Assembly (NCBI GenBank): GCA_021161905.1
Contig: JAGGZT010000067.1
Span: forward strand, 1 to 41,894
DNA length: 41,894 bases
Source: Acidobacteriota bacterium
Lineage (GTDB): Bacteria; Acidobacteriota; B3-B38; Guanabaribacteriales; JAGGZT01
Direction: 5' to 3'
Made by a program: the position numbers and the translations under genes. The notes beneath the pieces are model-generated. The model worked only from the letters and a program-made list of their open reading frames with translations, did no database searches and was not told the origin of the DNA. The number at the start of each line of letters is the position of its first letter. The first letter of the stretch is position 1. Below, piece after piece: positions 1 to 8,251 of this stretch.

Positions 1-191
1 CTTCGGTGGTGGCGGGTATTTCATCGGCGCCGGTCATTGCGGTTCCTACCTCGGTGGGCTATGGGGCGAGTTTCGGTGGGCTTACCGCCCTTTTTGCGAT
101 GCTTACCAGTTGTTCTTCTGGCCTCGCTGTGGTCAATATAGATAACGGGTTCGGTGCTGCTTATTTTGCCAGTTTGATAAATCGTCTTTAG
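1..191 (+). CDS. larB: LarB, nickel-pincer cofactor biosynthesis (3' end only)
   Basis: This is the C-terminal part of an open frame that enters from the left edge and stops with TAG at 189-191. The translation holds the conserved end of the LarB/PurE-like family: [14 protein letters not shown], then a Cys-containing AMLTSCSSG loop and [12 protein letters not shown]. In the family, LarB carboxylates the pyridinium ring of nicotinic acid adenine dinucleotide, the first step of the nickel-pincer nucleotide cofactor of lactate racemase-type enzymes. A PurE (AIR carboxylase) paralogue is the main alternative, but [11 protein letters not shown] favours LarB. No other lar gene is in the window. The gene ends 35 bases before the rpsU promoter, and I see no obvious terminator between them. 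Confidence 0.85.
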   Translation, partial: SVVAGISSAPVIAVPTSVGYGASFGGLTALFAMLTSCSSGLAVVNIDNGFGAAYFASLINRL

Positions 192-225
192 CCCCTTTTT
201 GAGAGATTTTTTCTTAAACAACCAC

Positions 226-254
226 TTGACAAATCCTAAATCAAATTCTATATT
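226..254 (+). promoter_or_regulatory. Sigma-70 promoter of rpsU operon
   Basis: A perfect -35 TTGACA (226-231), a 17-base spacer and a -10 TATATT (249-254) lie 67 bases before the rpsU start. The expected transcription start is near 261. This is the only strong promoter seen before the rpsU-mutS2-dnaG-rpoD run. Confidence 0.8.
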
Positions 255-257
255 TTA

Positions 258-289
258 AACAAGCCTTTGGGAAAAGGCGAGATTTTGTT
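258..289 (+). promoter_or_regulatory. Stem-loop at 5' end of rpsU mRNA
   Basis: The arms GCCTTT (263-268) and AAAGGC (273-278) close on the tetraloop GGGA, a GNRA type. The flanking AACAA (258-262) can pair with TTGTT (285-289). The predicted transcription start falls at the base of this stem, so the mRNA would begin with a hairpin. Such 5' stems often stabilise transcripts or act in feedback control; that role here is inference. Confidence 0.45.
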
Positions 290-321
290 GTGTAAAAATT
301 AAAGAGAGGGGGAAAAGGTAG

Positions 322-531
322 ATGCCCTACATCAAGGTAGGGGAAAACGAGTCGATAGACGAGGCGATAAAGAGGTTTAAGCGCGTCTGTCAGAAAGCGG
401 GGATAATCTCCGAACTTAAAAGAAGACAACATTACGAAAAACCAAGCGTTAAGCGTAAGAGAAAGGCTTTAGCCGCAAGGAAGAAACTCCTGAAGCGTCT
501 TGCTCAGGAGAGAAAATACGGGCTAATCTAA
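322..531 (+). CDS. rpsU: 30S ribosomal protein S21
   Basis: This 69-residue, very basic protein has the typical S21 sequence: a start resembling [18 protein letters not shown], a central [18 protein letters not shown] and a C-terminal KRK..A..RK tail. S21 sits on the small-subunit platform near the 3' end of 16S rRNA and helps initiation. The ATG at 322 follows a GAGAGGGGG purine stretch (304-312). It is the first gene of a macromolecular-synthesis operon (rpsU, then replication and sigma factor genes). A weak hairpin follows the stop and may lower transcription into mutS2, the usual way such operons make far more S21 than primase. The length matches the family. Confidence 0.95.
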   Translation: MPYIKVGENESIDEAIKRFKRVCQKAGIISELKRRQHYEKPSVKRKRKALAARKKLLKRLAQERKYGLI

Positions 532-575
532 TTCCCAATTTAGAAGGCAACGGTCAAAACTTGAGGGAAATAAGG

Positions 576-608
576 AATTGTGCCCGAGAGGGTGCAATTT
601 CTTATTTT
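576..608 (+). terminator. Weak hairpin/attenuator between rpsU and mutS2
   Basis: The arms AATTGTGCCC (576-585) and GGGTGCAATT (590-599) pair over ten positions, including two G-U wobbles, around the loop GAGA. A broken T-rich tail follows (TCTTATTTT). It sits just before the mutS2 start, so partial termination after rpsU is likely, with read-through into the downstream genes. Confidence 0.5.
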
Positions 609-616
609 GATTCCTG

Positions 617-3028
617 ATGGAGGAAGAGGTAACCAGGATATTAGACCTGGATAAGATCAAGAAAATTCTTACCCTATTCTCCACCTCGCCCTTAGGTAAG
701 AGGAGAATTTCTCGTCTTTCCCCTAGTAGGGAGCTTCCAACAGTAGAGCGAGCGCTTGCTCTATCCGCCGAGATGATGAGGTTCCTTGCTGGTGGAGGAG
801 AGATCAACCTCGCCCTTGCCAAGGAGCTGGATAGCATCCTTTCGTTGGCGGAACCTGAGGGGAGTGTTCTCGAGGTCGCCGCTTTCCAGGCGGTAGCGGA
901 TGATGTTGATTTGGGAAGGGGGATAAGACGAACCTTTCTAAAGCTGAAGGATGATTTTCCTCTTCTGTCCTCTCTTGCTGAGAGGGTCCCTGATCTCTCT
1001 CTTGTTCACTCCGAGATAAGAGCGAGGATCAATCCAGAGGGAGAGGTGGTGGATACAGCGAGTCCGGAGCTCGCCCGAATAAGAAAGAGAACGAAGCTCC
1101 TCCAGACAAGGGTGAAGAAGGTTCTCACCACATTGATATCGAAGCCAGAGGTGGGAAAACTGCTTCAGGAGTCGATAATTACCGTAAGGAATGGGCGGTT
1201 TGTGATCCCGGTTCGGGCGGAGCACAAAGGGGCAGTGCCCGGGGTGGTACAGGATCGTTCTGCCTCGGGAGCTACCTTGTTCATAGAGCCCCTTGCCACT
1301 GTGGAGCTCAATAACGAACTGGTTGAGCTCGAGCAGAGGGAAAGGGAGGAGGTAAGGCGGATCTTAGCCGAGCTAACCTCGTTGATCAGGGGGTATATTC
1401 CTGAATTGAGAGAGCTTTCCCGGCTTTTGGCTGAGTTCGACTTCATCCTGGCGAAGGCGAGGTTCGCCCTTACCCTCGATGCCGCTGTTCCCAAGATCGT
1501 TCCCTCAGGAGAGCTTATCCTGAAGGAAGCGAGGCATCCTCTACTCGACAAGAGGCTTTTCCCCTTCATTATCAAGGCTGGGGTGGCGGATAAGGTAGTG
1601 AAAAGCGATGAGGATGTGGTACCGATTTCCCTCACTCTCACCCCGAGCAAGAATACAATGGTCATCACCGGGCCGAACACCGGCGGGAAGACGGTGGTGC
1701 TCAAGACGGTGGGACTTCTGGCATTGATGGCTCAGTCGGGAATACCTATCCCTGCCTCAGGGGATTCCCAGCTTCCTCTTTTCCGCTCCATCTTCGCTGA
1801 TATCGGGGACGAGCAAAGTATCATCCAGAGCTTAAGCACCTTCTCCTCTCACATTAAAAATATCAAGAGGATGATGGCGAAGCTGAGACAACCAGCGCTC
1901 GTTTTGATCGATGAGATAGGCGCTGGTACCGATCCCTCCGAAGGGGCTGCGCTCGGGATCGCTATTCTCGAGTACTTTCATCAACGAGGGGGGTATACCC
2001 TGGTCACTACTCATCATAATGCGCTTAAGATCTACGCCTATGGTAAGGAGGGGATGGAGAACGCTTCAGTCGAGTTCGATCGGGAGACACTTCGCCCCAC
2101 CTATCGCCTGATCCAGGGGGTACCGGGAAGCAGTAATGCCTTCATCATCGCCGAGCGGGAAGGACTTCCCAAGGAGGTCCTTATCCGGGCAGCTGAGTTT
2201 ATAGGCGAGAACGAGCAGAGGGTGGAGGAATTCATAAAGAAGATGGAGGGGGAGCTTGCGGTAATCGGAAGCGAGCGGGAGAAGGTTAAGAGGAAGGAAG
2301 AAGAGGTAGCCAAAGTGAGAGCGGAGTTGGAAGAGAGATTACAGCAACTTACCGAGGAGAAGCTAAAATGGAAGAGGGAGCGGAAGAGGGAGTGGGAGCA
2401 GTTGAAGGGCGAGATAATAAAGAGGGCAGAGGAGGTTTTGGCAGAGCTAAAGGAGAAGGCACTGGCAAAGGAGATGCTTCTGGTGATGAAGTCTCGTCTT
2501 GCCGAACTTGAGCAAAAGGTGGATGAAGTCTTAAAGGTGAAGGAGGTTGCTGAGCTCTCTTCCGGAAAGGGAGGACCAAAATCGCTTAAGAAGGGCGACA
2601 GGGTTATAGTTAAGTCTCTCGGGCGCGAGGGGGAGGTTCTTGAAGACTGGGATGAGGAGAAAGGGAGGGATATCTCCCTTCAGGTTTTGGGAAAGAGGAT
2701 GCTCCTTCCTCCCTCTCAGGTAGAGCTTCTTTCCTCCCCCAAGAAAAAGCCCCGGGTGAGTGTTCAGCTTGCGACAAAGAACCTTCTTCCCGAGCTCAAT
2801 CTTATTGGGCTCACCGTGGAGGAGGCGGTGGCGAAAACGGATAAATTCCTCGATTCTGCCTTTCTCGCTCACCTTAAAGAGGTGAGGATAATTCATGGCC
2901 TTGGTACAGGCAGGCTCAAAAGGGCGATCACCCAGTTTCTTCAGGATCAGCCCTATGTCCTCTCCTTCAGACCGGGAAGGCCAGAGGAAGGGGGGAATGG
3001 GGTTACTGTAGTGACCTTGGATCTTTAG
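617..3028 (+). CDS. mutS2: MutS2 family ATPase/endonuclease
   Basis: This 803-residue protein has the MutS2 layout: an N-terminal core and clamp region, then an ABC-type ATPase with Walker A GPNTGGKT (residues 352-359) and Walker B LVLIDEIGAGTDP (428-440), a long charged coiled coil (about 520-650), and a C-terminal Smr domain (about 725-803). The Smr part has LNLIGLTVEEA in place of the usual LDLxG, followed by IHGLGTGRL. MutS2 proteins suppress homologous recombination by resolving branched DNA. In some bacteria they rescue collided ribosomes instead. The mismatch-recognition domain of MutS1 is absent. The stop lies 3 bases before dnaG, so the two are translated together. Finding mutS2 inside an rpsU-dnaG-rpoD operon is noteworthy. 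Confidence 0.95.
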   Translation: MEEEVTRILDLDKIKKILTLFSTSPLGKRRISRLSPSRELPTVERALALSAEMMRFLAGGGEINLALAKELDSILSLAEPEGSVLEVAAFQAVADDVDLGRGIRRTFLKLKDDFPLLSSLAERVPDLSLVHSEIRARINPEGEVVDTASPELARIRKRTKLLQTRVKKVLTTLISKPEVGKLLQESIITVRNGRFVIPVRAEHKGAVPGVVQDRSASGATLFIEPLATVELNNELVELEQREREEVRRILAELTSLIRGYIPELRELSRLLAEFDFILAKARFALTLDAAVPKIVPSGELILKEARHPLLDKRLFPFIIKAGVADKVVKSDEDVVPISLTLTPSKNTMVITGPNTGGKTVVLKTVGLLALMAQSGIPIPASGDSQLPLFRSIFADIGDEQSIIQSLSTFSSHIKNIKRMMAKLRQPALVLIDEIGAGTDPSEGAALGIAILEYFHQRGGYTLVTTHHNALKIYAYGKEGMENASVEFDRETLRPTYRLIQGVPGSSNAFIIAEREGLPKEVLIRAAEFIGENEQRVEEFIKKMEGELAVIGSEREKVKRKEEEVAKVRAELEERLQQLTEEKLKWKRERKREWEQLKGEIIKRAEEVLAELKEKALAKEMLLVMKSRLAELEQKVDEVLKVKEVAELSSGKGGPKSLKKGDRVIVKSLGREGEVLEDWDEEKGRDISLQVLGKRMLLPPSQVELLSSPKKKPRVSVQLATKNLLPELNLIGLTVEEAVAKTDKFLDSAFLAHLKEVRIIHGLGTGRLKRAITQFLQDQPYVLSFRPGRPEEGGNGVTVVTLDL

Positions 3029-3031
3029 CCG

Positions 3032-4789
3032 ATGGGAAGAATAACACGCGAGTTAATGGATGAGATAAGAGCACGAGCAGACATCGTTGAGGTGGTATCG
3101 GAAACGGTCTCTCTCAAAAAACGGGGGAAAAATTATAAGGGGCTCTGCCCCTTTCACCCCGATAAGGTCCCTTCATTCGTGGTTAGTCCGGAGAAGGGGC
3201 TGTTTCACTGTTTCGGGTGTGGTGCTGGAGGCGATGTGGTCAAATTCCTGATGCTTCGGGATAAACTCTCCTTTGTGGAAGCGGTGGAGTATTTAGCTAA
3301 GCGATATGGCGTGCCCATTCCTGAGGGAAGAAGGGATGAGGGGAAGGAGAGCCTTAGAAAAGAGGTACTCAGGGTTAACGAGCTCGCCCTCGCCCATTTT
3401 CGGAAGAATCTAACCGAAGGTGGAGGTAGTTCCGCCCTCCACTATCTCGAAAAACGGGGTGTTTCTAAGGAGATGATCGAGCTTTTCAAGCTCGGCTATG
3501 CCAAGGACAGCTGGGATGATCTCGTCTCCACCCTTACCAAGAAGGGGGTTTCCCCCGAACTTCTTATTACGAGCGGACTTGCGGTGAGAAGGAGCGAGGG
3601 GGAAGGCTGTTATGATTTCTTCCGGAATCGGTTGATATTCCCTATCATTTCCCCTCGAGGAGGGGTGGTCGGTTTTGGGGGAAGAACCCTTTCCTCCGCC
3701 GAGCCGAAGTACTTGAACTCACCGGAGACCATCGTCTTTAAGAAAAGCGAGCTCCTTTTTGGACTTAACCTAACCCAAAAGGAGATAGCGAAGCGGGGTT
3801 ATGCCCTTCTTGTCGAGGGGTATATGGACCTCATTGCCCTTTATCAGGCGGGTTTTAACTATGTGGTGGCACCGTTGGGGACGAGCTTCACCGAGGGGCA
3901 TGCAAGGTTGTTGAAGCGGTACGGCGACAAGGTAATCATTGCCTTCGATGGTGATGATGCGGGAAGGAAGGCGGCAGCGCGGGCGGTCTCCGTATTTCTC
4001 CCCGCTGGTTTTCGGGTGAAGGTGGCGCTCCTTCCTGAGGGGCTTGATCCCGATTCCTTTGTTAAGGAGCGTTCTCCTCGTGAGTTTCGTGAGCTTCTCG
4101 TTTCTGCTCCTCAGGCGATCGATTTTCTCATCGAAAAGGAGAAAGCCGAGCGGGATATGACCGAACCGAAGGAGAAGGTTTCTGCGATAAATTCCGTTCT
4201 CTCTTATATATCCAGGGTGCCAAATGAGATAGAGCGACTCGCCTATGTATCGAAGATAGCCGAGGGTTTTGCCCTCGAGGAGGAGTTGGTTCTCTCCGAG
4301 CTAAAGCGGGCACTTGCTAAGGGGGCTTCGAAGCTATCTGAGGAGGTTACTTCGACCGAATTCTTACCAAGCAAAGGGGAATTCAAGCTTCTTCGGATAC
4401 TGCTTGATAACCCGGATATATTCCCCCAGGTATCGGAGAAGCTTGTGCCAGCGCATTTTAAAGAACCTCTTTCCTTGGCGGTGTTTCAAGCGATGAAGGA
4501 TTCTTACACCAAGGATGGTTCTTTCGATTATTTTTCTCTCGAGGAAAGACTCTCCTCTGAAGAGGAGAAGAAATTCCTTCAGAAACTGTCTTTGGCTGAT
4601 TTTGATTCCACCGATCCTTCACAGGTGGAGAGCTGTCTTACGGCACTTGAGCGGACGCGTCTTTCCCGGGAGCTTGCCCGGATCCAGCGGGAGCTAACCG
4701 CTGCTCAGGAAAAGGGCGATTTTGAGTTGGCAAGTGAGCTTCAGAGGACTAAATTAAAAATAAGAAAGGAAATGGAGCATTTATTTTGA
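3032..4789 (+). CDS. dnaG: DNA primase
   Basis: This 585-residue primase makes RNA primers at the replication fork. The N-terminal CHC2 zinc finger is complete (C39, H42, C60, C63). The TOPRIM domain follows with the catalytic Glu in LLVEGYMDL (E262) and the acidic cluster FDGDDAGRKA (D306, D308, D309). A helical C-terminal region, the likely DnaB-binding domain, extends from about residue 420. Length and order are normal for bacterial DnaG. The ATG lies 3 bases after the mutS2 stop, and rpoD begins 37 bases after its end, so it is the third gene of the operon. Confidence 0.96.
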   Translation: MGRITRELMDEIRARADIVEVVSETVSLKKRGKNYKGLCPFHPDKVPSFVVSPEKGLFHCFGCGAGGDVVKFLMLRDKLSFVEAVEYLAKRYGVPIPEGRRDEGKESLRKEVLRVNELALAHFRKNLTEGGGSSALHYLEKRGVSKEMIELFKLGYAKDSWDDLVSTLTKKGVSPELLITSGLAVRRSEGEGCYDFFRNRLIFPIISPRGGVVGFGGRTLSSAEPKYLNSPETIVFKKSELLFGLNLTQKEIAKRGYALLVEGYMDLIALYQAGFNYVVAPLGTSFTEGHARLLKRYGDKVIIAFDGDDAGRKAAARAVSVFLPAGFRVKVALLPEGLDPDSFVKERSPREFRELLVSAPQAIDFLIEKEKAERDMTEPKEKVSAINSVLSYISRVPNEIERLAYVSKIAEGFALEEELVLSELKRALAKGASKLSEEVTSTEFLPSKGEFKLLRILLDNPDIFPQVSEKLVPAHFKEPLSLAVFQAMKDSYTKDGSFDYFSLEERLSSEEEKKFLQKLSLADFDSTDPSQVESCLTALERTRLSRELARIQRELTAAQEKGDFELASELQRTKLKIRKEMEHLF

Positions 4790-4826
4790 GGTTATTATTT
4801 TTGACCTATGAAAGGAGAGGGGAGCG

Positions 4827-6506
4827 TTGAGGATCGAGGATAAATATGAAGAGGTAAAGCGCCTTTTGTCTTTGGGAAAGCAGAAGGGTTATCTTCTTTA
4901 TGATGAGATAAATGACCTTCTTCCTCCTGAAATCACCTCCCCTGAGGAGATAGAGGATATATTCGAGGTCTTCGAGGAGGAGGGTATAGAGCTGGTAGAT
5001 TCGGAGGAGAAGTACCAGCGGATCAAGAGGAGGAAGGTTTCTACACCGATCCCGGTAGATGTGGGACCATCCCCTGCCGATGCCTATGAGCGGACGAGTG
5101 ACCCAGTGCGGATGTATCTTAGGGAGATGGGTTCGGTACCCCTTCTCGATCGGGAGGGAGAGATCGAGATAGCCAAGAGGATCGAGCGTGGTGAGCTGAA
5201 GGTGGTGCGCGCTCTTTCGAAGTCGGCGTTGGTGGTACGAGAGGTCATTAAACTGGGCGAAGAACTTTCCCGTGGGGAAATAGATGTTCGGGATATAGTG
5301 AAGGTCTCCGACGAAGATATGGGAGAGGGGGGAGTCGAGGAGAGAAAAGAGCGGCTGCTTCTCTCTATTGAGGAGATAAAGAGACACGATGAGGAGAGAA
5401 GAAGGCTTCTTATCGAACTTCTCTCCTTGCCCGATGATTCCAAGGAGCGAAAGGATATCGAAAGACAAATCGCCCGTCATCAGGTGTGGATATCCCGGCT
5501 GATCCGAATGCTCCATTTCTCAGAAAAGGTGAAGAAGCATTTTATTGATCTCCTCGAGAAGAAAGTAAAGGCGATAAGGCGTTGGGAAGAAGAGCTTTCC
5601 ACCGAGAAAAAACTTCTAACCGCTGCCCGAGATGAGTATGAGCGAGATCTATATCGCCAGGGTATCGCCGAGATCAAGAGTGAAATCGCTGCTATCGAAC
5701 GGGATATTGAAGCCTCTGCCTCTGAACTCAAGCGAACATTAAAGATGATAACCGAAGGGCAGAGGGAAGCGGAACAGGCAAAGAGGGAGCTGGTAGAGGC
5801 GAACCTGCGGTTGGTCGTCTCCATCGCCAAAAAGTATACCAACCGGGGTCTTCAGTTCCTCGATCTCATCCAGGAGGGTAACATCGGGTTGATGAAGGCG
5901 GTGGAGAAGTTTGAATATCGTCGGGGGTATAAATTCTCCACCTACGCTACTTGGTGGATCAGGCAGGCGATCACCCGGGCGATAGCGGACCAGGCGCGGA
6001 CGATAAGGATCCCCGTTCATATGATCGAGACGATAAACAAGCTCATTCGGACCTCCCGCGCCTTGGTTCAGGAGAAGGGGCGTGAGCCGACCTCAGAGGA
6101 GATAGCCAAGAGGATGGATATGCCGGTCTCCAAGGTGCGCAAGGTGCTCAAGATAGCTCAGGAGCCGATATCGCTTGAGACCCCAATAGGGGAGGAGGAG
6201 GATAGCCACTTAGGCGATTTCATCGAGGACCGGAAGGTTGTTTCTCCTGCTGAGGCGGTGATCAATATGAGCCTTAAGGAGCAGACGGAGAAGGTATTGA
6301 AGACCCTCACCCCGCGGGAGGAGATGGTTCTCAAGATGCGTTTTGGGATGGGCGACGGGACGGAGCATACCCTGGAGGAGGTGGGGCAGTGCTTTGCAGT
6401 AACCCGGGAGCGGATAAGGCAGATAGAGGCGAAGGCGTTGCGGAAGCTCAGACATCCTTCCCGGAGCCGTAAGCTTCGCTCCTTTATCGAAAACTGGAGG
6501 AAATGA
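4827..6506 (+). CDS. rpoD: RNA polymerase primary sigma factor (RpoD/SigA)
   Basis: This 559-residue group 1 sigma factor directs RNA polymerase to TTGACA/TATAAT promoters, many of which can be read in this window. It has a region 1.1-like N terminus and region 1.2 ([17 protein letters not shown], about 91-107). A long charged non-conserved insert (about 120-315) precedes region 2 ([13 protein letters not shown] to [16 protein letters not shown], about 325-387). Region 3 follows, then region 4 ending in the helix-turn-helix [17 protein letters not shown]. The start is TTG at 4827, after a strong GGAGAGGGG site (4813-4821). The ATG at 4808 is out of frame and stops after 11 codons. It is the last protein gene of the rpsU-mutS2-dnaG-rpoD operon. 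Confidence 0.97.
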   Translation: MRIEDKYEEVKRLLSLGKQKGYLLYDEINDLLPPEITSPEEIEDIFEVFEEEGIELVDSEEKYQRIKRRKVSTPIPVDVGPSPADAYERTSDPVRMYLREMGSVPLLDREGEIEIAKRIERGELKVVRALSKSALVVREVIKLGEELSRGEIDVRDIVKVSDEDMGEGGVEERKERLLLSIEEIKRHDEERRRLLIELLSLPDDSKERKDIERQIARHQVWISRLIRMLHFSEKVKKHFIDLLEKKVKAIRRWEEELSTEKKLLTAARDEYERDLYRQGIAEIKSEIAAIERDIEASASELKRTLKMITEGQREAEQAKRELVEANLRLVVSIAKKYTNRGLQFLDLIQEGNIGLMKAVEKFEYRRGYKFSTYATWWIRQAITRAIADQARTIRIPVHMIETINKLIRTSRALVQEKGREPTSEEIAKRMDMPVSKVRKVLKIAQEPISLETPIGEEEDSHLGDFIEDRKVVSPAEAVINMSLKEQTEKVLKTLTPREEMVLKMRFGMGDGTEHTLEEVGQCFAVTRERIRQIEAKALRKLRHPSRSRKLRSFIENWRK

Positions 6507-6521
6507 TCCTCCCTTTCTCCA

Positions 6522-6550
6522 TTGACAGGAGGGGGAACCCCTCCTATAAT
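6522..6550 (+). promoter_or_regulatory. Perfect-consensus sigma-70 promoter of tRNA gene
   Basis: TTGACA (6522-6527) and TATAAT (6545-6550) are separated by exactly 17 bases. The spacer itself is an inverted repeat, GGAGGGG (6528-6534) against CCCCTCC (6538-6544). The transcription start would be about 5 bases before the tRNA. Confidence 0.9.
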
Positions 6551-6561
6551 AAAGATGTAAG

Positions 6562-6637
6562 GGGCCCATAGCTCAGCTGGCAGAGCCACCGGCTCATAAC
6601 CGGGAGGTCCCTGGTTCGAATCCAGGTGGGCCCACCA
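6562..6637 (+). tRNA. tRNA with CAU anticodon (elongator Met or Ile2)
   Basis: A full cloverleaf can be drawn. The acceptor GGGCCCA (6562-6568) pairs with TGGGCCC (6627-6633), followed by discriminator A and an encoded CCA (6635-6637). The D stem is GCTC/GAGC. The anticodon loop is CTCATAA with CAT at 6595-6597. The T stem CCTGG/CCAGG holds the loop TTCGAAT. The anticodon stem lacks the three G-C pairs of an initiator, and the acceptor begins with a normal G-C pair, so it is not tRNA-fMet. Choosing between elongator tRNA-Met and the lysidine-modified tRNA-Ile2 would need comparison with the other CAU tRNAs of the genome and a check for tilS. Confidence 0.93.
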
Positions 6638-6697
6638 TTTCTTTTATAGAGGGGAGTTTATAGTTGTCACCACGAGAGGTAATGGCGGAAGGGCGAG

Positions 6698-6724
6698 GGG
6701 TGTTCGCTACGAACACCCTTTTTT
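6698..6724 (+). terminator. Strong intrinsic terminator after tRNA
   Basis: The perfect 9-bp arms GGGTGTTCG (6698-6706) and CGAACACCC (6710-6718) close on the loop CTA and are followed by six T (6719-6724). It ends 26 bases before the next coding start. It may therefore end the tRNA transcript, or act as a leader terminator of the zinc-ribbon gene. Confidence 0.85.
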
Positions 6725-6749
6725 AATGTCTTTACGGCAGGTGGGTTTG

Positions 6750-7505
6750 ATGAACGAAAACCTATTGCTTTTAATCGAACTTCAGGAGAAGGATAACACC
6801 ATAACCCTTCTCAAGCGGAGGATCAAGGAAATACCCAAGCTTATGGAGGCGCTTGATGTGGAGAAAAAGAGCTACGAAGAGGAACTTTCGGGCAAGAAGA
6901 ACGAGCTCTCAGAGTGTGAGAAGAGGAGGAGAAGACTGGAACAGGAACTCCTTGAGCTTCAGGATAGGGAGTCGAAGTACAAAAAACAGCTGATGGAGGT
7001 CAAAACGAACAAGGAGTATCAGGCGCTTCTTGCGGAGATAGACGCGGTAGAATCGTTGATATCGGAGACGGAGACGAACATCCTTGAGGAGTTGGAGCTC
7101 GCGGATAAACTCTCTCTTGAGGTGAAAGAAGCGGAGAAGAGGTTGGCTGATAAAGGAAGCGAGATAGCGAAAAGAAGAGAAGAGTTAGCTTTGGAGCTCA
7201 AGAAGGAGGAAGAAAAACTCGTCCAAGTAGAGGGAGAAAGGGAGAAAATCGCCGCTAAGGTCCCTTCAGATCTTCTTTCCACCTACGATCGGCTGAGGAC
7301 AGCACGAGGTGGGGTGGCGGTAGTCGAGGTGAAGGATGGCATCTGCCAGGGTTGTTTCGTGGGCCTTACCCCTCAGGATTATGCCGAGCTCCGCTCGACG
7401 GACAAATTGATCTTCTGTGCCAATTGCAACCGGATCCTTTACTACCGAGGTGAAAGAAAGACCCTTTCCGATGAGGAGATAGAACCGTTCATCGAGGAGG
7501 AGTGA
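6750..7505 (+). CDS. Coiled-coil protein with C4 zinc ribbon (DUF164 type)
   Basis: The 251-residue protein is almost entirely coiled coil (Glu/Lys/Leu heptads over the first roughly 180 residues). It ends in a four-cysteine zinc ribbon, CQGCFVGL followed about 20 residues later by CANCNRILYY. This is the architecture of the widespread bacterial zf-RING_7/DUF164 family, which is linked to envelope or ribosome-associated roles and has no settled function. I prefer the ATG at 6750, after AGGTGGG, to the ATG at 6726, which lies directly on the terminator T-run with no binding site. The gene meets pgeF tail to tail with 2 bases between the stops. Confidence 0.8.
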   Translation: MNENLLLLIELQEKDNTITLLKRRIKEIPKLMEALDVEKKSYEEELSGKKNELSECEKRRRRLEQELLELQDRESKYKKQLMEVKTNKEYQALLAEIDAVESLISETETNILEELELADKLSLEVKEAEKRLADKGSEIAKRREELALELKKEEEKLVQVEGEREKIAAKVPSDLLSTYDRLRTARGGVAVVEVKDGICQGCFVGLTPQDYAELRSTDKLIFCANCNRILYYRGERKTLSDEEIEPFIEEE

Positions 7506-7507
7506 GT

Positions 7508-8251
7508 TCATCCCCTTATCATCGCTAAGGTAAGCATCCTCCCCGCTTTTTCCCCCTCTCGACGATAGGATGGCAGCTTAAGGGAGCTGGTGAAGGTGCA
7601 GAGTTCGGTGAGGATGATATTGTCCTCCCTTATTCCCTCCCTTATAAGCTGGTATTTATTCGCCCTAGAGAGATCGATGAAATATCTTCCTTTATGGCTG
7701 GAGATAATTCCCTCACCTTCGGGGAAACGTTCTCGAAATGCCTTCATCACCTCCTCCCCTACCTCGTAGCACTTAGCGGAGATGGCGGGTCCCATTAGAG
7801 CGACTACTTCTTCTGGTAGGATATCGTATTCCTTTATCATCTCCCTTACCGCTTTCCTTGCGATCCCCCCAATTGTCCCCCGCCAACCGGCGTGTATTAC
7901 TCCTATTGCCCTTCGTTTCTTCGCTACCAAGATTAGAGGAACGCAATCAGCGGTGAAGACCCCTATTGCCACTTTAGGAAGATCGGTGATCAAGCCATCG
8001 CCACTTATCCCTTTAAAGTTCTCAGGGTCTCCTTTTATCGTTATTATCCTTGAACTATGTACCTGTTTCAGGGTGATGAGGGGAACGGTCCTGATCTCGA
8101 GAGCTTCAAGGAAGCTTAAAAGAGCAGGATCGTCCCTCCTTTTAGTTTCGATCTTGAGGCTGGTTCCCTGGATAAGCCAGGGTATCTCTTCGAGGGGAGG
8201 GTAAGATAAGAATGTGATATTCCCCCTCTTCTTAAGGGTGAACTTCTTCAT
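7508..8251 (-). CDS. pgeF: PgeF/YfiH family multicopper-oxidase-fold protein
   Basis: The 247-residue protein carries the signature metal site of the YfiH/LACC1 family: LKQVHSS (H65), TADCVPL (C103) and IHAGWRG (H120). E. coli PgeF removes wrongly incorporated amino acids from UDP-MurNAc precursors, while LACC1 relatives act on purine nucleosides. Polyphenol oxidase is the old annotation. The start overlaps the 3' end of the radical SAM gene by 20 bases, so it is the second gene of a minus-strand pair. The length is normal. Confidence 0.88.
   Translation of the reverse strand: MKKFTLKKRGNITFLSYPPLEEIPWLIQGTSLKIETKRRDDPALLSFLEALEIRTVPLITLKQVHSSRIITIKGDPENFKGISGDGLITDLPKVAIGVFTADCVPLILVAKKRRAIGVIHAGWRGTIGGIARKAVREMIKEYDILPEEVVALMGPAISAKCYEVGEEVMKAFRERFPEGEGIISSHKGRYFIDLSRANKYQLIREGIREDNIILTELCTFTSSLKLPSYRREGEKAGRMLTLAMIRG

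Noticed and set aside
4808-4843. ATG start for rpoD
   Set aside because: It is out of frame and reaches a stop after 11 codons; the TTG at 4827 with a strong ribosome site is preferred.
6726-6749. Upstream ATG of the zinc-ribbon gene
   Set aside because: It directly follows the terminator T-run and lacks a ribosome site; the ATG at 6750 fits the family better.
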